The position numbers and the translations under genes are program-made. A DNA stretch of 64,000 nucleotides from Lepus europaeus (taxonomy: Eukaryota > Chordata > Mammalia > Lagomorpha > Leporidae): contig NC_084850.1 of assembly GCF_033115175.1 (NCBI RefSeq), positions 2,789,024 to 2,853,023 of the forward strand, written 5' to 3'. Under the pieces are notes generated by a model. It did not search any database and had not been told where the DNA came from. It saw nothing but the letters and a program-made list of their open reading frames with translations. Positions 1 to 11,261 of this stretch are shown here, in pieces (within the stretch, counting starts at the first letter, position 1; the number at the start of each line of letters is the position of its first letter).

Positions 1-379
1 GAGCCCAAAGTCTACCTTGGATTTTTTAGGGAATGCAGCTGATCTAGTTAATCCCCACCCCTTCCGCATGAGTAGCACTTAAAGTAAGGGAAGCTAAAGG
101 CAGGTGAGCTGTGTGCAGGTAGCTGAGAGAAGAACTTTATAGAAATAGGAAAGCAAGTGCAAAGGCCCTGAGGCAAGAGTGTGGTTGGCATTTTTAAGGC
201 ACAAAGAATGCAAGTGAAGTGCTGCACCATAGCTCCCTGAGCCTAGCTTAGCTTCATACAGGCAACAAAGGCAAGGTTAAACCAGCATCTGGCTCAAGTG
301 TTCCAAAATGCCCCAGTGTTCCTCCTAGGAAGCTCAGGAGATGAGTGGGCTTGTGCGAAGAGCTGTCTCAGAGCTCCTC

Positions 380-731
380 GTACATTCCCCTTCCAGGAGA
401 GAACTTGTCAAAGGCTGGTGAGTGCTCCGAAGGAAAGCGTGCATTATTCTCGTCACTGTTAGTATACCATAAGTACCACGACCCACTGCCCTTCCTTCCT
501 TTTCTCTTTTTAAAGATTGATTTATTTGAAAGAGAGAGAGAGGGAGAGCGAATCTTCCATACGTAGGTTCACTCCTTGGGTTCTACTGGGGGATGGGACT
601 TCGTCCATTGTTCCTGTGCTCTGCCTACCTCCCCTACCAGATGGTCAGCTCCCCGAGGGCGGGCTCACCTGTGCTGGAGCCTCAGCTCCTTCCTGCCTTT
701 CTCATGGCACGCCCCACCACATAGCCCAGGA
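380..731 (+). repeat. Inverted repeat, arm 1 (carries CSINE fragment)
   Basis: From GTACATTCCCC to CCCAGGAA this stretch is the near-perfect reverse complement of 2293-2558, with only about three to five differences over 266 bp. An extra 86 bp, a CSINE fragment, interrupts it at 493-578. Part of the arm (CAGCTCCCCGAGGGCGGGCT) looks like an old L2/MIR-type segment, but the near identity of the arms points to recent duplication or to gene conversion. Confidence 0.85.
493..578 (-). mobile_element. CSINE fragment (antisense, 5'-truncated)
   Basis: Only the SINE tail and GA-tract are present (AAAGATTGATTTATTTGAAAG through CTTCCATACG...GTTCACTCC). It interrupts inverted-repeat arm 1 and is absent from arm 2. 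Confidence 0.8.
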
Positions 732-1680
732 ATTGTATATCATTTTTCCATACCAATTCTCAAGGAAATATAGTCCTATTATGAGTACTTTGGAATTAAT
801 CACTCACAATCTCATCAGCCAGCTAAAGCCATTATTAAACTTTTTGGATATCGCTTTATTGTTCTTCAGTTCACAAATCCAATTTTACATCATTTAGTTA
901 ATGCACCATAAATAGTTTTATTTCATTGATTTTATTTAATTATAAAAGTCATAAAGTACACACTATACGAATATTCAGGTAAAACAGAAACATGTAAAAT
1001 AGGAAGTTGAAAAATCATCCTTAATCTGGTGAACTGGTGAGAATTATGCTAGCTCTGTGGCATCTGTCCCTCTGCATATTTTTGTACACACACACACAAC
1101 AGAGTAACTTTTTTAACCTTAGCGGTATGCGGTGATCTCACAGACGTCACTCCTGGTCAATGCATTACTCAGTATGACCAATACTTCTTTACCTTCCCCT
1201 CCCCATTGTAAACTACTCTGTTTTGGCCCTCTTTACACACACGTTTGGCATGTGGCCATTTCCTCCCTCTTCTTTCATACTGGAAGCCTCATACCCGCGC
1301 CACCGCTGGGCTCTGATTCCCCGGGCGTGTGTCAGCGAGCGCACCCGTGCTCATCTCCAAGTGCCTCCACTCTTTGTGGAGACCCTGATAGGGGCACCTG
1401 CATGATTCGCGCCCAACTTCAGGACCGCACTTGCCTGCTGTTTGCGCGCCTAGACAGCAGTCCCGCACGTGTGCTCATGCAGGCACGCAGCTTGCTGGAA
1501 ATCCCAGCAGTCCTGGAACAGTGGCATGCCTTGAATGTGGGATCCGCCCACCCCGCGCATGTTGTGGTCAAACCCATGGGCCGCTTTCCTGGCTGCTCTG
1601 CCAGACATAGTGTTCATACCTTGCGGCTCCTGGCCTTTCCTCAGCAGCTCATGGAATGCCCGTGCAGAAAGTAAAATGAT
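732..1680. other. Unassigned intergenic sequence with short (CA)n
   Basis: AT-rich DNA to about 1130, then GC-richer DNA. A short CA run is at 1086-1098. Open frames here have no recognisable product. I see no gene. Confidence 0.5.
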
Positions 1681-1981
1681 GGGGCCCGCACTGTGATGTA
1701 GCGATAAAGCCACCGCTTGCGGTGTCGGCATGCCATATGCATACCAGTTCCAGTCCTGGCTGCTCCTCTTCCAGTCTAGCTCTCTGCTATGGTTTGGGAA
1801 AGCAGTGGAGGATGGCCCAAGTGCTTGGGCCCCTGCACCTGCATGGGAGACCTGGAGGAAGCTCTTGGCTCCTGGCTTCAGATCGGCCCAGCTCCGGCCA
1901 TTGTGGCCATCTGGGGAGTGAACCGGCCTCTGCCTCTCTTTAATTCTGCCTTTCAAATAAAATAAATAAATATTTTTAAAA
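1681..1981 (+). mobile_element. CSINE, near full length
   Basis: Head GGGGCCCGCACTGTGATG, the central GGATGGCCCAAGTGCTTGGG box, and tail CTTTCAAATAAAATAAATAAA followed by an A-rich run. Confidence 0.88.
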
Positions 1982-2292
1982 TAAGAGTGGCACGTGCTCA
2001 AACAGAGCTTTTCCTGGTACTCCTTTTTCTGATACTCTAGAAAGCCATCAGTATGTCAACATTCGGGATTTTAATTTAGGGAGATTATGATTTTGGGGAC
2101 TTGATCCCTGGAAATTTTAGAATTGAAAGGTTGTGATTTGGGGGGGATTGTGGCTTCCAGGTTTGTGTCTTTGCAGACGATAGTTTTGGAGCGCCACCAT
2201 TTCTCCACTGTTATTGAACAGAGACAGTTTAGGATCAAATTTAGTCTAAAGAAATTCAAGGGCCACAACTCTTCCACACCAACTGAACCAGT

Positions 2293-2558
2293 TCCTGGGC
2301 TATGTGGTGGGGCATGCCATGAGAAAGGCAGGAAGGAGCTGAGGCTCCAGCACAGGTGAGCCCGCCCTCGGGGAGCTGACCATCTGGTAGGGGAGGTAGG
2401 CAGAGCACAGGAACAATGGACGAAGTCCCATCCCCCAGTAGAACCAGGGCAGTGCGTTGTGGTACTTATGGTATACTAACAGTGACGAGAATAATGCACG
2501 CTTTCCTTCGGAGCACTCACCAGCCTTTGACAAGTTCTCTCCTGGAAGGGGAATGTAC
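2293..2558 (-). repeat. Inverted repeat, arm 2 (uninterrupted)
   Basis: This is the reverse complement of arm 1 (380-731) without the 86-bp CSINE insertion, so it shows the ancestral form. The two arms are about 1.56 kb apart. Homology ends abruptly on both sides: at GTACATTCC on the outer side of arm 2 and at CCCAGGAA on the inner side. Confidence 0.85.
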
Positions 2559-3440
2559 AAGGGTCTTTGTCTTTTTGGCTATGCCAACAACACACCGTTG
2601 ACACCAATGTAGCTCTAACTGAACTATTGGTATCAAATATCCTCTTAGCCCTTGCCCCCAATCATTTCTATTTCTTTTCCCCAAAATTTTCTTATTTGTT
2701 ATTGCTTATTTATTCTCCCATCTAACCTCCACAATAGCTTCATAAAATTACAAAGGAAAAAAAATACAGTTTATTAATTAAATTTCAAGAAAACTACTAC
2801 CTTTACAATGTAAATTTCTTCAACTAACCTCTTCTTTTATATTTTCCTAAATTTTGTTTCATAATCTTCAGCACACATTTCTACTTTTCTTCTTATAGGT
2901 CGCATACATTTTAAAATATTGTATGTGTTTTATAGACACTCACGTAAATTGTGATGGGTATTTTTCCTGTTGTAGTTCCTAACTAGTTGTTGCTGATTTG
3001 TGGCATAGATGTTCATTTTGGTAAAATGAACTATATCCATCTGCCTAACTAAGATATTTCTTAATCATCTTTAGTTTGCTAAATGGTGATTACAGAATTT
3101 ACAAATCATGACAAATGCATCTCCTAGCAGTCCGTATGTGATTTACATGATGTACTGGAGTTACTACCATGTCCTGACAATGTCTCCAGTGGGTCACAGT
3201 TTACAGCAATGTTGACCTTTGGTTCACATAAACTCATTGCACCATGTTGACGAAGAATCCTTTTATTCCTGGTTCACTGCTACTTGTAATTTTGATGAGC
3301 AATGGAAGATGAATTTTATTAAATCACTTTACTTTGCCATATTTTCTAATGGTTTCAAATAATTCCATTGTTTGCAGGTTTCAAAATGTACCTAACAATT
3401 ACTCAGATAATTGGAGGCTTGGATCATTTCTATTTCTCAT
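2559..3440. other. AT-rich intergenic stretch holding one copy of a 31-bp direct repeat
   Basis: No gene is recognised. Positions 2881-2911 are repeated exactly at 3728-3758, on the other side of the next CSINE. The intervening DNA has no poly(A) structure other than that SINE. Confidence 0.5.
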
Positions 3441-3727
3441 TATTTATTTATTTATTTTTGGACAGGCAGAGTGGATAGTGAGAGAGAGAGAGAGACAGAG
3501 AGAAAGGTCTTCCTTTTTGCCATTGGTTCGCCCTCCAATGGCCGCTGCGGAAGGCGCATCTCGCTGATCAGAAGCCAGGAGCCAGGTGCTTCTCCTGGTC
3601 TCCCATGCGGGTGCAGGGCCCAAGGACTTAGGCCATCCTCCACTGCACTCCCGGGCCATAGCAGAGAGCTGGCCTGGAAGAGGGGCAACCGGGACAGAAT
3701 CCAGCACCCCAACCGGGACTAGAACCC
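3441..3727 (-). mobile_element. Young CSINE subfamily, antisense, 5'-truncated
   Basis: Starts TTATTTATTTATTTTTGGACAGGCAGAGTGG, runs through the GAAAGGTCTTCCTTTTTGCC block and stops at GGGACTAGAACCC, so about 50 bp of the head is missing. Confidence 0.88.
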
Positions 3728-3758
3728 TACTTTTCTTCTTATAGGTCGCATACATTTC

Positions 3759-6700
3759 TCCTTTTAGCTAGAAATGATCTTCCCATCATTTCACCGTCTC
3801 TCCACAAGCTGCTGTGTGCTTCCATTGGGTATCTCCGTGGCTTTTATTCTCTTTTTCAATAAACATCTAATGATTGCCCACCCTGTTATCTGGACTGGAA
3901 AATCAGTAGAGGATCAGTCACTGCGCTCACTTTATGATGCTTCTAGTTTACAGGTGAGGGAAGAAGCTAAAAAGTTACTTATTCAGTCTAAGTGCATTTA
4001 TTCACTTATTTTATTCAGCAAGACAATATATAAGCAAATTGTGATCCATTCTGTTATTAGGAGAGCTGATGACAAGGGGAGAAGTATTACTTTAAATAAT
4101 GTAGTAAAATTTGAAGAATAAGAGGCACACATATGGGAAATGATACATGATTGCCTGCTTAGAAACTAAAGATGATTTAGTATGAAATTTTTTTAGCAAG
4201 GCAAATGGATTCAAGGCAACTTTACAAAAATCATCACCTTCATTATAAATGAACAATCACCAATGACCACAATGCAATGCAGAAGAAAGGACAGGGAAAT
4301 GGATAGTGGATTTTACAAGCCTGAGATCATCAGCCACCTTGCGAAGAGATCTTTCAGTGGAATGCTGGGAGCTAAGGTCAGACTCAAGCACGCTGCTGAG
4401 TACACCGGGAAGATAAGAAGTGGAGACAGTACATACAGACAAGTGTCTTGGAAGATAGGTGACACTTCCTGGAGAAGGATGTGGAAGTCAAGGGATGATG
4501 CTTCTTCAAGACAAGAAATAGTGCTTACATAGCAATGGGACTGGTCAACTAGAAAGAAGCAATTCGAATATGGTAGAGAGGGGACGGGATGGGCTGCAGA
4601 GCACAGATGTAGACATTAGGATTAGAAGGAAGGGATCTTTCCACCACTTCAGCTGTGCAAAGGAGGAAAATGATGAAATGAGGAGGAAATGTTCCTTCCA
4701 CATCTTCCAGTTTGTAAGTGCAGACTGACCAAAGCAAGCAGAAGACAAATGGGAAGACATGGGGGGGTTGAAGAGAGAGCAAGTCACTATACTGAGAATG
4801 GTTCTGGAAAGACCCCAAAACTCAGAAGTCCTTCTGAGAAGGGAGTTGTGCCCTGATAAGCCTATGGGAGGCAAACATCTGCCAGGTTATGAGACAGCAG
4901 CTTAAGTGCAGACACACAGAGCACAGATGAGTGGATTCAGCCAAGATGGGGGATCTGCCAAGCAACTGTGCAGAGGCAAAGAGGAGAAAAGGGGTGACTC
5001 TATGATGGCTCATGGATCCGAGTGCACTTGAGAAGAGGAGAGAGTGCAAATTCAACTAGGAGTTGACCAAGATCAAGGGCTGGATAGAAATCTTGAGAAT
5101 AGAATTCTGTCTGGCCTGGGTCTTGGCGCAGAATAGGTAGTCTGAGGGGTTAGCTGAATTGGTCACAAGGGAGGCCACTAGAAAAGTGCAATACTGCAAT
5201 CATACACCAGGGGGCAAGAGACAACAAGAAATAAGCCCAACCCTGCCCCACCTAAAGTTTTGGGGGCTGTATCCAGTGCTTCATTGGCCCTTCTACCTGC
5301 TCTGAGCTTTCCTAGGGCATCCAGGTATAAGATGCTGCCTACCCGAACTGGAGCCACTCTAAGTCCCTCCACATGTGGGATGATATGGTGTGGGGGACAA
5401 GGACAGAAGAAACCTTCAGCCCTAAGATCATAGAACCTCTTTTTAGTGCATCCATCCTGTGTTCTTGGTCCATGTCTGCACTCTGAGAAATGCTCCAGCC
5501 TTGAGCAACCATGGGAAATAGATTCTGAATGTCTTGGGCACCAGAAAGTATGGGAATCTGGTACCACGAAAGCCAGTTTATGTGCTGACCCCAAGGCATC
5601 ATCAAACCTCTTTCCCAAGGCTAGTGCCATAGTATGTAATCTCACAGGTCGACTCTAACCTAGAGGGCTCCTACAGCTAACAGCCCAGAGCCCAAAAACA
5701 AGGTGCCTGTGCCTAAGGAAGGGAGGACTGTGACGGAGAAAGCCCATGGATCAACAGCTCTTTCCTGACGCCTCCTGTATTTCCAGCCCATGCTGAGCTT
5801 GGGTACACAAGACAGGCCCCCTTTCATGTGTTATTGGAGGAGACAGACAGCTATGTCCTAGGTGATAGTCTGGGTGGAGGATTGGGGGATATCTGCAAAT
5901 ATTGCCTTGGGCGACTGAGAGGATGGAGGTGTCTGTCCCTGCAAGGGCAATTGTGGCAGTTAAAGGAGGAGACCCTTGTCCTGAGAAAGCACCAGAGGAA
6001 GGGCCCAAACAGATGGATATGAGAGATGGGAGAGCGCACACAGCGAAGAGGTGCTCTCTGCAATACGTCCATCCTCTCAAGCACCAGGCACCTCCTCTGT
6101 GTCTCTAGGACTCAGGAGTTACACAGAGCTCAGACTCGCAAGGAGAGAGACTACCGTTCATTCTCTTTTTGATCCAGGATGGTTCTGGTTGCAGTTGCCG
6201 CTCTCTAGTGAGCACCTTGTCTTCGCCTATGTGTTCCAGGAGTTGGCAGAGACACTGACAGGTTAAGGATATGGCCTGGGTTTCACAGCAGGTAGTTGTA
6301 GGTAGAAGCCTAAAAGCCATTGCCTTGCCTGCCTCAGCACCACATCCTTGTTGACAACTGGGCAGGGGGCACCAGCTGCTAGTAGGTGAGATCAGAAATT
6401 AAAAAAAAAAAAAAACCACCAGCCCTCAACTGAGCGGCCTCATCCTCCTGTCTCAGGTTTTCTGCTGTCCACAGACATTTTGGCCAGGCAGCCTCAGGCT
6501 GGTGTTCCTGGCTTGAGCACACACTCCGAGGTTCCTGTGTAAATCACCATGTGAGCCTGAGCCTGGCTCTTGCCCAGAGACAGGATCTGGTCCCTGCTGC
6601 GCTTATGGCCCACCCCAGCCCCTCTCCCATGTACATTCCCCATAGGCTAGAACTTCCATTACACAAACACTTGACTGCGCTCTTCTAAATACTGCAATTT

Positions 6701-7476
6701 GTCTGTCCTGTCGGCTTGACCTTTGCCTCTCCGCGTTTGACATGTTTTCATTCTGCAGGGTTGTGGGTTTTGTTTCATCAACAAGGTGACCATGTGGTTA
6801 ATTACCCTCTGACCTGTGGGGTCAGGGCTTCCATCTGGGCAGGAAACATCCATGGCTCCAGGACTTTCAGCCTCCTTGGCATTTAATTGTTACTGTCAAT
6901 TCCCTCTCCTCTTGCCCCACCCCCACCTCAGCTCCCTGGAGTGTTCCACCTTGGGTATGCCACAAAGGCTAATCAGGGCTCTATCAGAGCCACCATCAGG
7001 GACATGCGCCAATTCAAGCACTGTCTCACCCACGGAGTCCCTTCATCCTCTAAGGTCCATAGGAAAGTGGCAATTTGCATTGCATACCAATCCAGTGGCT
7101 CCTACAGCCCCTTGTGGAAGAGGGCTGCAAGGTGACTAGCTTATGCGCACAAGCTTAAGAATGGTTCTGCCTGCACTAAGGGAAGGTGAGTGCAAGAGGG
7201 AGGCTGTCCTGGGCACTGTGAGTGGCACTGACCACTGGACGGTTGTCTGAGTCCGGTTTGAATTCCCACTTGCTGATCCTGCCTCAGGAAGCTACTTGTG
7301 TTTGTGAAAGTTTCAATGTGACTGCTAAGTGTGTAGGTTTCAAGGACGTGCTTTGGGACATTTGTAAAGAGAAGGCTCACTCTGCAAGATCTGCTGTGCT
7401 GTATGCTGTGAATGGAGTGGCAGAAGAACACGGGCCCGGGCTGGTAGCTGTAATAACACTCATCCTTCTTTATTAT
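3759..7476. other. Low-repeat intergenic stretch, no gene recognised
   Basis: About 3.7 kb without a recognisable lagomorph SINE. A 15-base A run is near 6400. Open frames reach 155 codons on the minus strand (5178-5645), but they show no motif, splice pattern or codon bias that I can defend as coding. Confidence 0.5.
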
Positions 7477-7490
7477 AAAATGCATTTGGA

Positions 7491-7745
7491 GGGGCTGGCA
7501 CTGTGGCATAGCAGGTAAAGCCACCGTCTGCAGTGCCAGCATGCCATATGGGCGCGGTTTGAGGCCCAGCTGCTCCACTTCCGATTCAGCTCTCTGCTGT
7601 GGCCTAGGAAAGCAGTAGAAGACGGACCAAGTCTTTGGGCCTCTGTACCCATATGGGAGACCCAGAAGAAGCACCTGGCTCCTGGGTTCGGATCCGCTCA
7701 GCTCTGGCAGTTGTGGCCATCTGGGGAGTGAACTAGCGGATGAAG

Positions 7746-7789
<44 letters not shown>

Positions 7790-7849
7790 GCCTCTCCTTC
7801 TCTCTGTGTGTAAATATGACTTACAAATAAATAATAAATAAATCTTTTA
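7491..7849 (+). mobile_element. CSINE, full length, with target-site duplication
   Basis: Head GGGGCTGGCACTGTGGCATA, a long TC tract at 7747-7795, and tail AATAAATAAATCTTTTAA. The 13-bp duplication AAAATGCATTTGG at 7477-7489 and AAAATGCACTTGG at 7850-7862 differs at one base. Confidence 0.93.
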
Positions 7850-7862
7850 AAAATGCACTTGG

Positions 7863-10150
7863 GAATAGGAACACTTATGAATTTTTGATGCCACTGAGAC
7901 CACATGAATATTCACCTCTAAGTCTGTGTGTAGACTCTTCCGTTATTTGAAGACTGCTTCTAGCTCAATAAAGAGTGCTGCACTGTCCACCGGGGAGTGA
8001 GCCCCTGTGCAGGGTGGCACTGTGCCTGTGCCTGGAAGCTCTGCCATGTGTGGCAGCTGAGGCACCCCTGCTGCGTTCTTCCAACACACCCCTCCTCCGC
8101 ACCCAGCCCCCAGCCACCATGGAAATGCAACCTTTGCACTCTGCCACACAGGTGAAAGGAATCGGACTTCATGCCGAAGGGGTAAACCAACTACACCAAA
8201 CCACTATCGAGTCTTGCAAGGAAGTGGCAAGGAGGGTGATTTTCAGCTGGAAGACACCTTGCGGCCATCAGTGCTGGGGACCGAAAAGTGCAAGACAGAG
8301 GTACAGCACTACCTGAGGCTTCTGGTGGCTATGCTGAGGGTGGGGGACAGCCGGCGCCTGGGGCTCCCTTCCTGGAACCCACCTGTAGGCTTCTGCAGCT
8401 CAGTAGAGAGAGGGATCCACCCCTACTGCAGGAACCTCTGCCAACTAGACTGCAATGCTCGGACCCCTGTTTCTGTGCTTCCCCTCAAAGGGAAAACTGG
8501 CGTGGTTTGGGCAGATGGAGTGAGGGCACCTGGCTTGGGACATAAAGGCTGCCTGTTCCCATGTGCTAGTGTGAAGGCCGCTGTGCTCAGGCCATGAGGC
8601 AGAGTACTGCAGCCACTCTGGAGCCACCCAGATGGCTAAGTGGCTAAGAATGGGCACACTGGGAGTGGGAGTCCAGGGAGCGAAGCCGTCTTCACTTTTG
8701 GCTTCTCCCTCCCCACATCTGTTTCCTTGGGCGTACCCAGCCTTGGGCTGCTGAAAGAACCACTGATCGACCTCTGCTCCCTCTGATACACCTCACAGAG
8801 CCTGAGAGTAAATATGGAGTAGTCTTGTTCTACCCAGTTGTGCCCTGTGCACGTGCAGCATGCGAGGTGGAAGAGAGGCTGAGAAAAAAAATCTGTCCTG
8901 AGTAGCTCCAGGTGCAGCATCCATCTGCAGACTTCCTGCTGAAACGTTGTAGTATGTAGTGCCCAGAGGCTTCTGGAGTAGTTCAACACAGAGCACAGCC
9001 ACACTCATCACTCCTGCCAGTTTAAGCAATGGCTCCACAAGCTTCAGGTGGGTCTTCTCAATCCACCTGGTGCCCAGACCTCTCTCCTGCCCCAAGCAAG
9101 GCTGATACAGGCCCTTACTGATCAGTTCCGATGCAGAAATCCTTTGGCCTGGTCAGTGCCTCCCAAAGCCCTGAGAGCTGACAGCTTTCTCCCCAGCCCT
9201 CTGGAGCTGGCAGGCATTAGGCTTCATGCCTGGGACAATGAGCAATAAAGATTCACCAACAGCAGACTCCAGGTAGAACCACTGATCTGCTAAGTTACGG
9301 TCTAGGCCGTGGTGCTGCTGGATAGCTCAAAGCAGAGACTCTGCGCTGGAACTGCTGAAGAGACCGTAGAGAATGCCTGTCTCTCCAAGTCTGACCTTAG
9401 TAATTCACAAAACAACTATACTAGCTCACACAGGAGCACTGGTTATGGCCTTTGACCCTGAAGCCACTCTTGCTTCCTTCTCGTGCTAAGATGGGTCATC
9501 CTTAGAACCACTCCCGGAGGAATCCCCAGAAAAATAAATAAATAAATAAAAAAGCAGATCTGGGCAGCCCACCCCTCTCCCCTTGGCAACTTTGCTCTGG
9601 ACTGAGCTAGGAGCTAAGCAGGAGACTAGAGGGTGAATGAACACTGTCCCAGCTTGGGATCCCTGTCTAAACTGCAGTTGGTGGTGGACTGCACATCAAT
9701 GGACTGAATCGGACAAACCATGAATTCAAACAGTAACCCCAACCAAATGCTTCCCAACTTCATCAGCTTTCAATGTCGTTCCCTGATGTCTTCAGCACTA
9801 CCATTCCACGAATGTATCCTTAGAGTGGCTCTAAGAGCTTTTTTTTCTCCACATGAAAAAGCTGCGGCCCAGAGACTTCGAGTGCTTTTCCAAGGCCTCT
9901 GGCTGTGGGAACTACCAATGGGGCGTCTCTTGTGCTCAGAACGCTCCTAGGTTGGCTGAGTAGGCAGAAGGATCCTGCAGCTCTCCTGGTAGCTCTTGAA
10001 CCCTGAGCCTGTGTCATTCCACCTGCTGGCAAATAGTGCCCCTCACACTGCCTTCTCTTTACTTTCATAGGTATGGCTTGGTTTTGCACACACTTTACCC
10101 TCTGTCATGAGGATGTACATGGCCCCTGGGAAGTCCTGTAGGAAGGAGAT
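7863..10150. other. GC-moderate intergenic stretch, no gene recognised
   Basis: About 2.3 kb without a recognised repeat, except an (AAAT)n-like run at 9531-9552. Several overlapping frames of 100-127 codons occur on both strands, which is what compositional openness gives. None shows a known domain. Confidence 0.45.
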
Positions 10151-10923
10151 AGAAAATGCTACAGCGACGGAGTGGCCAACGGCCTGCGGAGCAACATGCC
10201 CAAGTTTTACTGTGACCACTGCGATACGTACCTCAGCCATGACTCCCCATCTGTGAGAAAAACGCAGTGCAGTGGTAGGAAACACAAAGAGAATGTGAAA
10301 GACTACCATCAGAAATGGATGGCAGAGCAGGCTCAGAGCCTGATCGACAAAACAACGGCTGCATTTCAACAAGGAAAGATACCGCCTACTCCATTCTCTG
10401 CTCCTCCTCCTGCAGGAACGATGATCCCACCTCCCCCCCAGTCTCCCAGGTCCTCCTCGCCCTGGTATGATGCCTGCACCTCATATGGGAGGCCCTCCCA
10501 TGATGCCAATGATGGGCCCTCCTCCTCCTGGGATGATGCCAGGGGGACCTGCTCCTGGAATGAGGCCATCCACGGGAGGCCATATGCCAATGATGCTGGG
10601 ACCCCAATGATGAGACCTCCTGCCTGTCCCATGATGGTGCCCACTCGTCCAGGAATGACTCGGCCGGACAGGTAAGGAGAGAGGGGAGGCCTCTTCCTAG
10701 CAGCTCTGTATCGCTTGTTGTGCTTCACCAGGAGATCATGGTGCTGTGACTCTGGGTGTTTTCTAACAGCATGACAAAGAAGACTTGCTCCCCCTTCTTA
10801 TCAAAGAAAGAATAGTTTTGGGGGGAAGTGGGATTTCAAAAAGTGCAGTTTTCATTTGTATTGTGAAATGTGAGAATAAAATTGTCAACTCTTTTAGTTA
10901 AAAAAAAAAAGAAAATGCTACAG
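10151..10923 (+). pseudogene. SNRPC: SNRPC (U1-C) processed pseudogene
   Basis: This is an intronless retrocopy of the mRNA for U1 snRNP protein C, which recognises the 5' splice site within U1 snRNP. The frame opens at ATG 10196 with [20 protein letters not shown] and closes at TAA 10673-10675 after [10 protein letters not shown], the true U1-C terminus. One indel near 10430 shifts the Pro/Met/Gly-rich middle out of frame, and a second near 10600 restores it. The CCHH zinc finger has lost its first His ([10 protein letters not shown] where the parent has RKTHCSGRKH), so it should not bind zinc normally. The 3' UTR has AATAAA at 10875-10880 and an A-tract. A perfect 14-bp target-site duplication, AGAAAATGCTACAG, is at 10151-10164 and 10910-10923, marking L1-mediated retroposition. 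Confidence 0.95.
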
Positions 10924-11261
10924 CTTCTGACTCTGAGCTGGAGTTTGGACTCTTGAAAGAGGCAGCTGCCAAGACAGGAAGCGAGGGGGTCCCTGCCCAC
11001 ACCCAAGAATGACAACCACCTCCAACTCTGTGAATCTAACGTCAAGGAAGGAATCGGGAATCCTGACATGGCTTCCCTCTCTGCTAGGTGACCCCACGCT
11101 AACAGATTCTTGGGAATGCTCTGCATCTGCTGAACACAATGGGAGATGCACCTGAGCTGGTGAGTGACTCCAATGACTGACTGCCATGTCAGATGCCCCT
11201 TCCCAGAGGCTGCGAATGTATACACCTGAAGATGGTCCCACATTTTAAATAGTTTTTTTAT

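Noticed and set aside
1132..1674. 180-codon plus-strand open frame
   Set aside because: It runs through unassigned GC-rich DNA, with an equally long frame overlapping it on the other strand. No known motif and no splice-flanked conservation.
5178..5645. 155-codon minus-strand open frame
   Set aside because: No recognisable domain, and antisense frames of similar length are present. This is consistent with chance openness.
7141..7905. 254-codon minus-strand open frame
   Set aside because: Its middle is an antisense CSINE (7491-7849) with a TC tract that translates as Glu-Arg repeats. It has no independent coding signal.
8214..9095. Overlapping 100-127-codon frames on both strands
   Set aside because: Openness on both strands and no conserved peptide. 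I could not identify a gene or a repeat.
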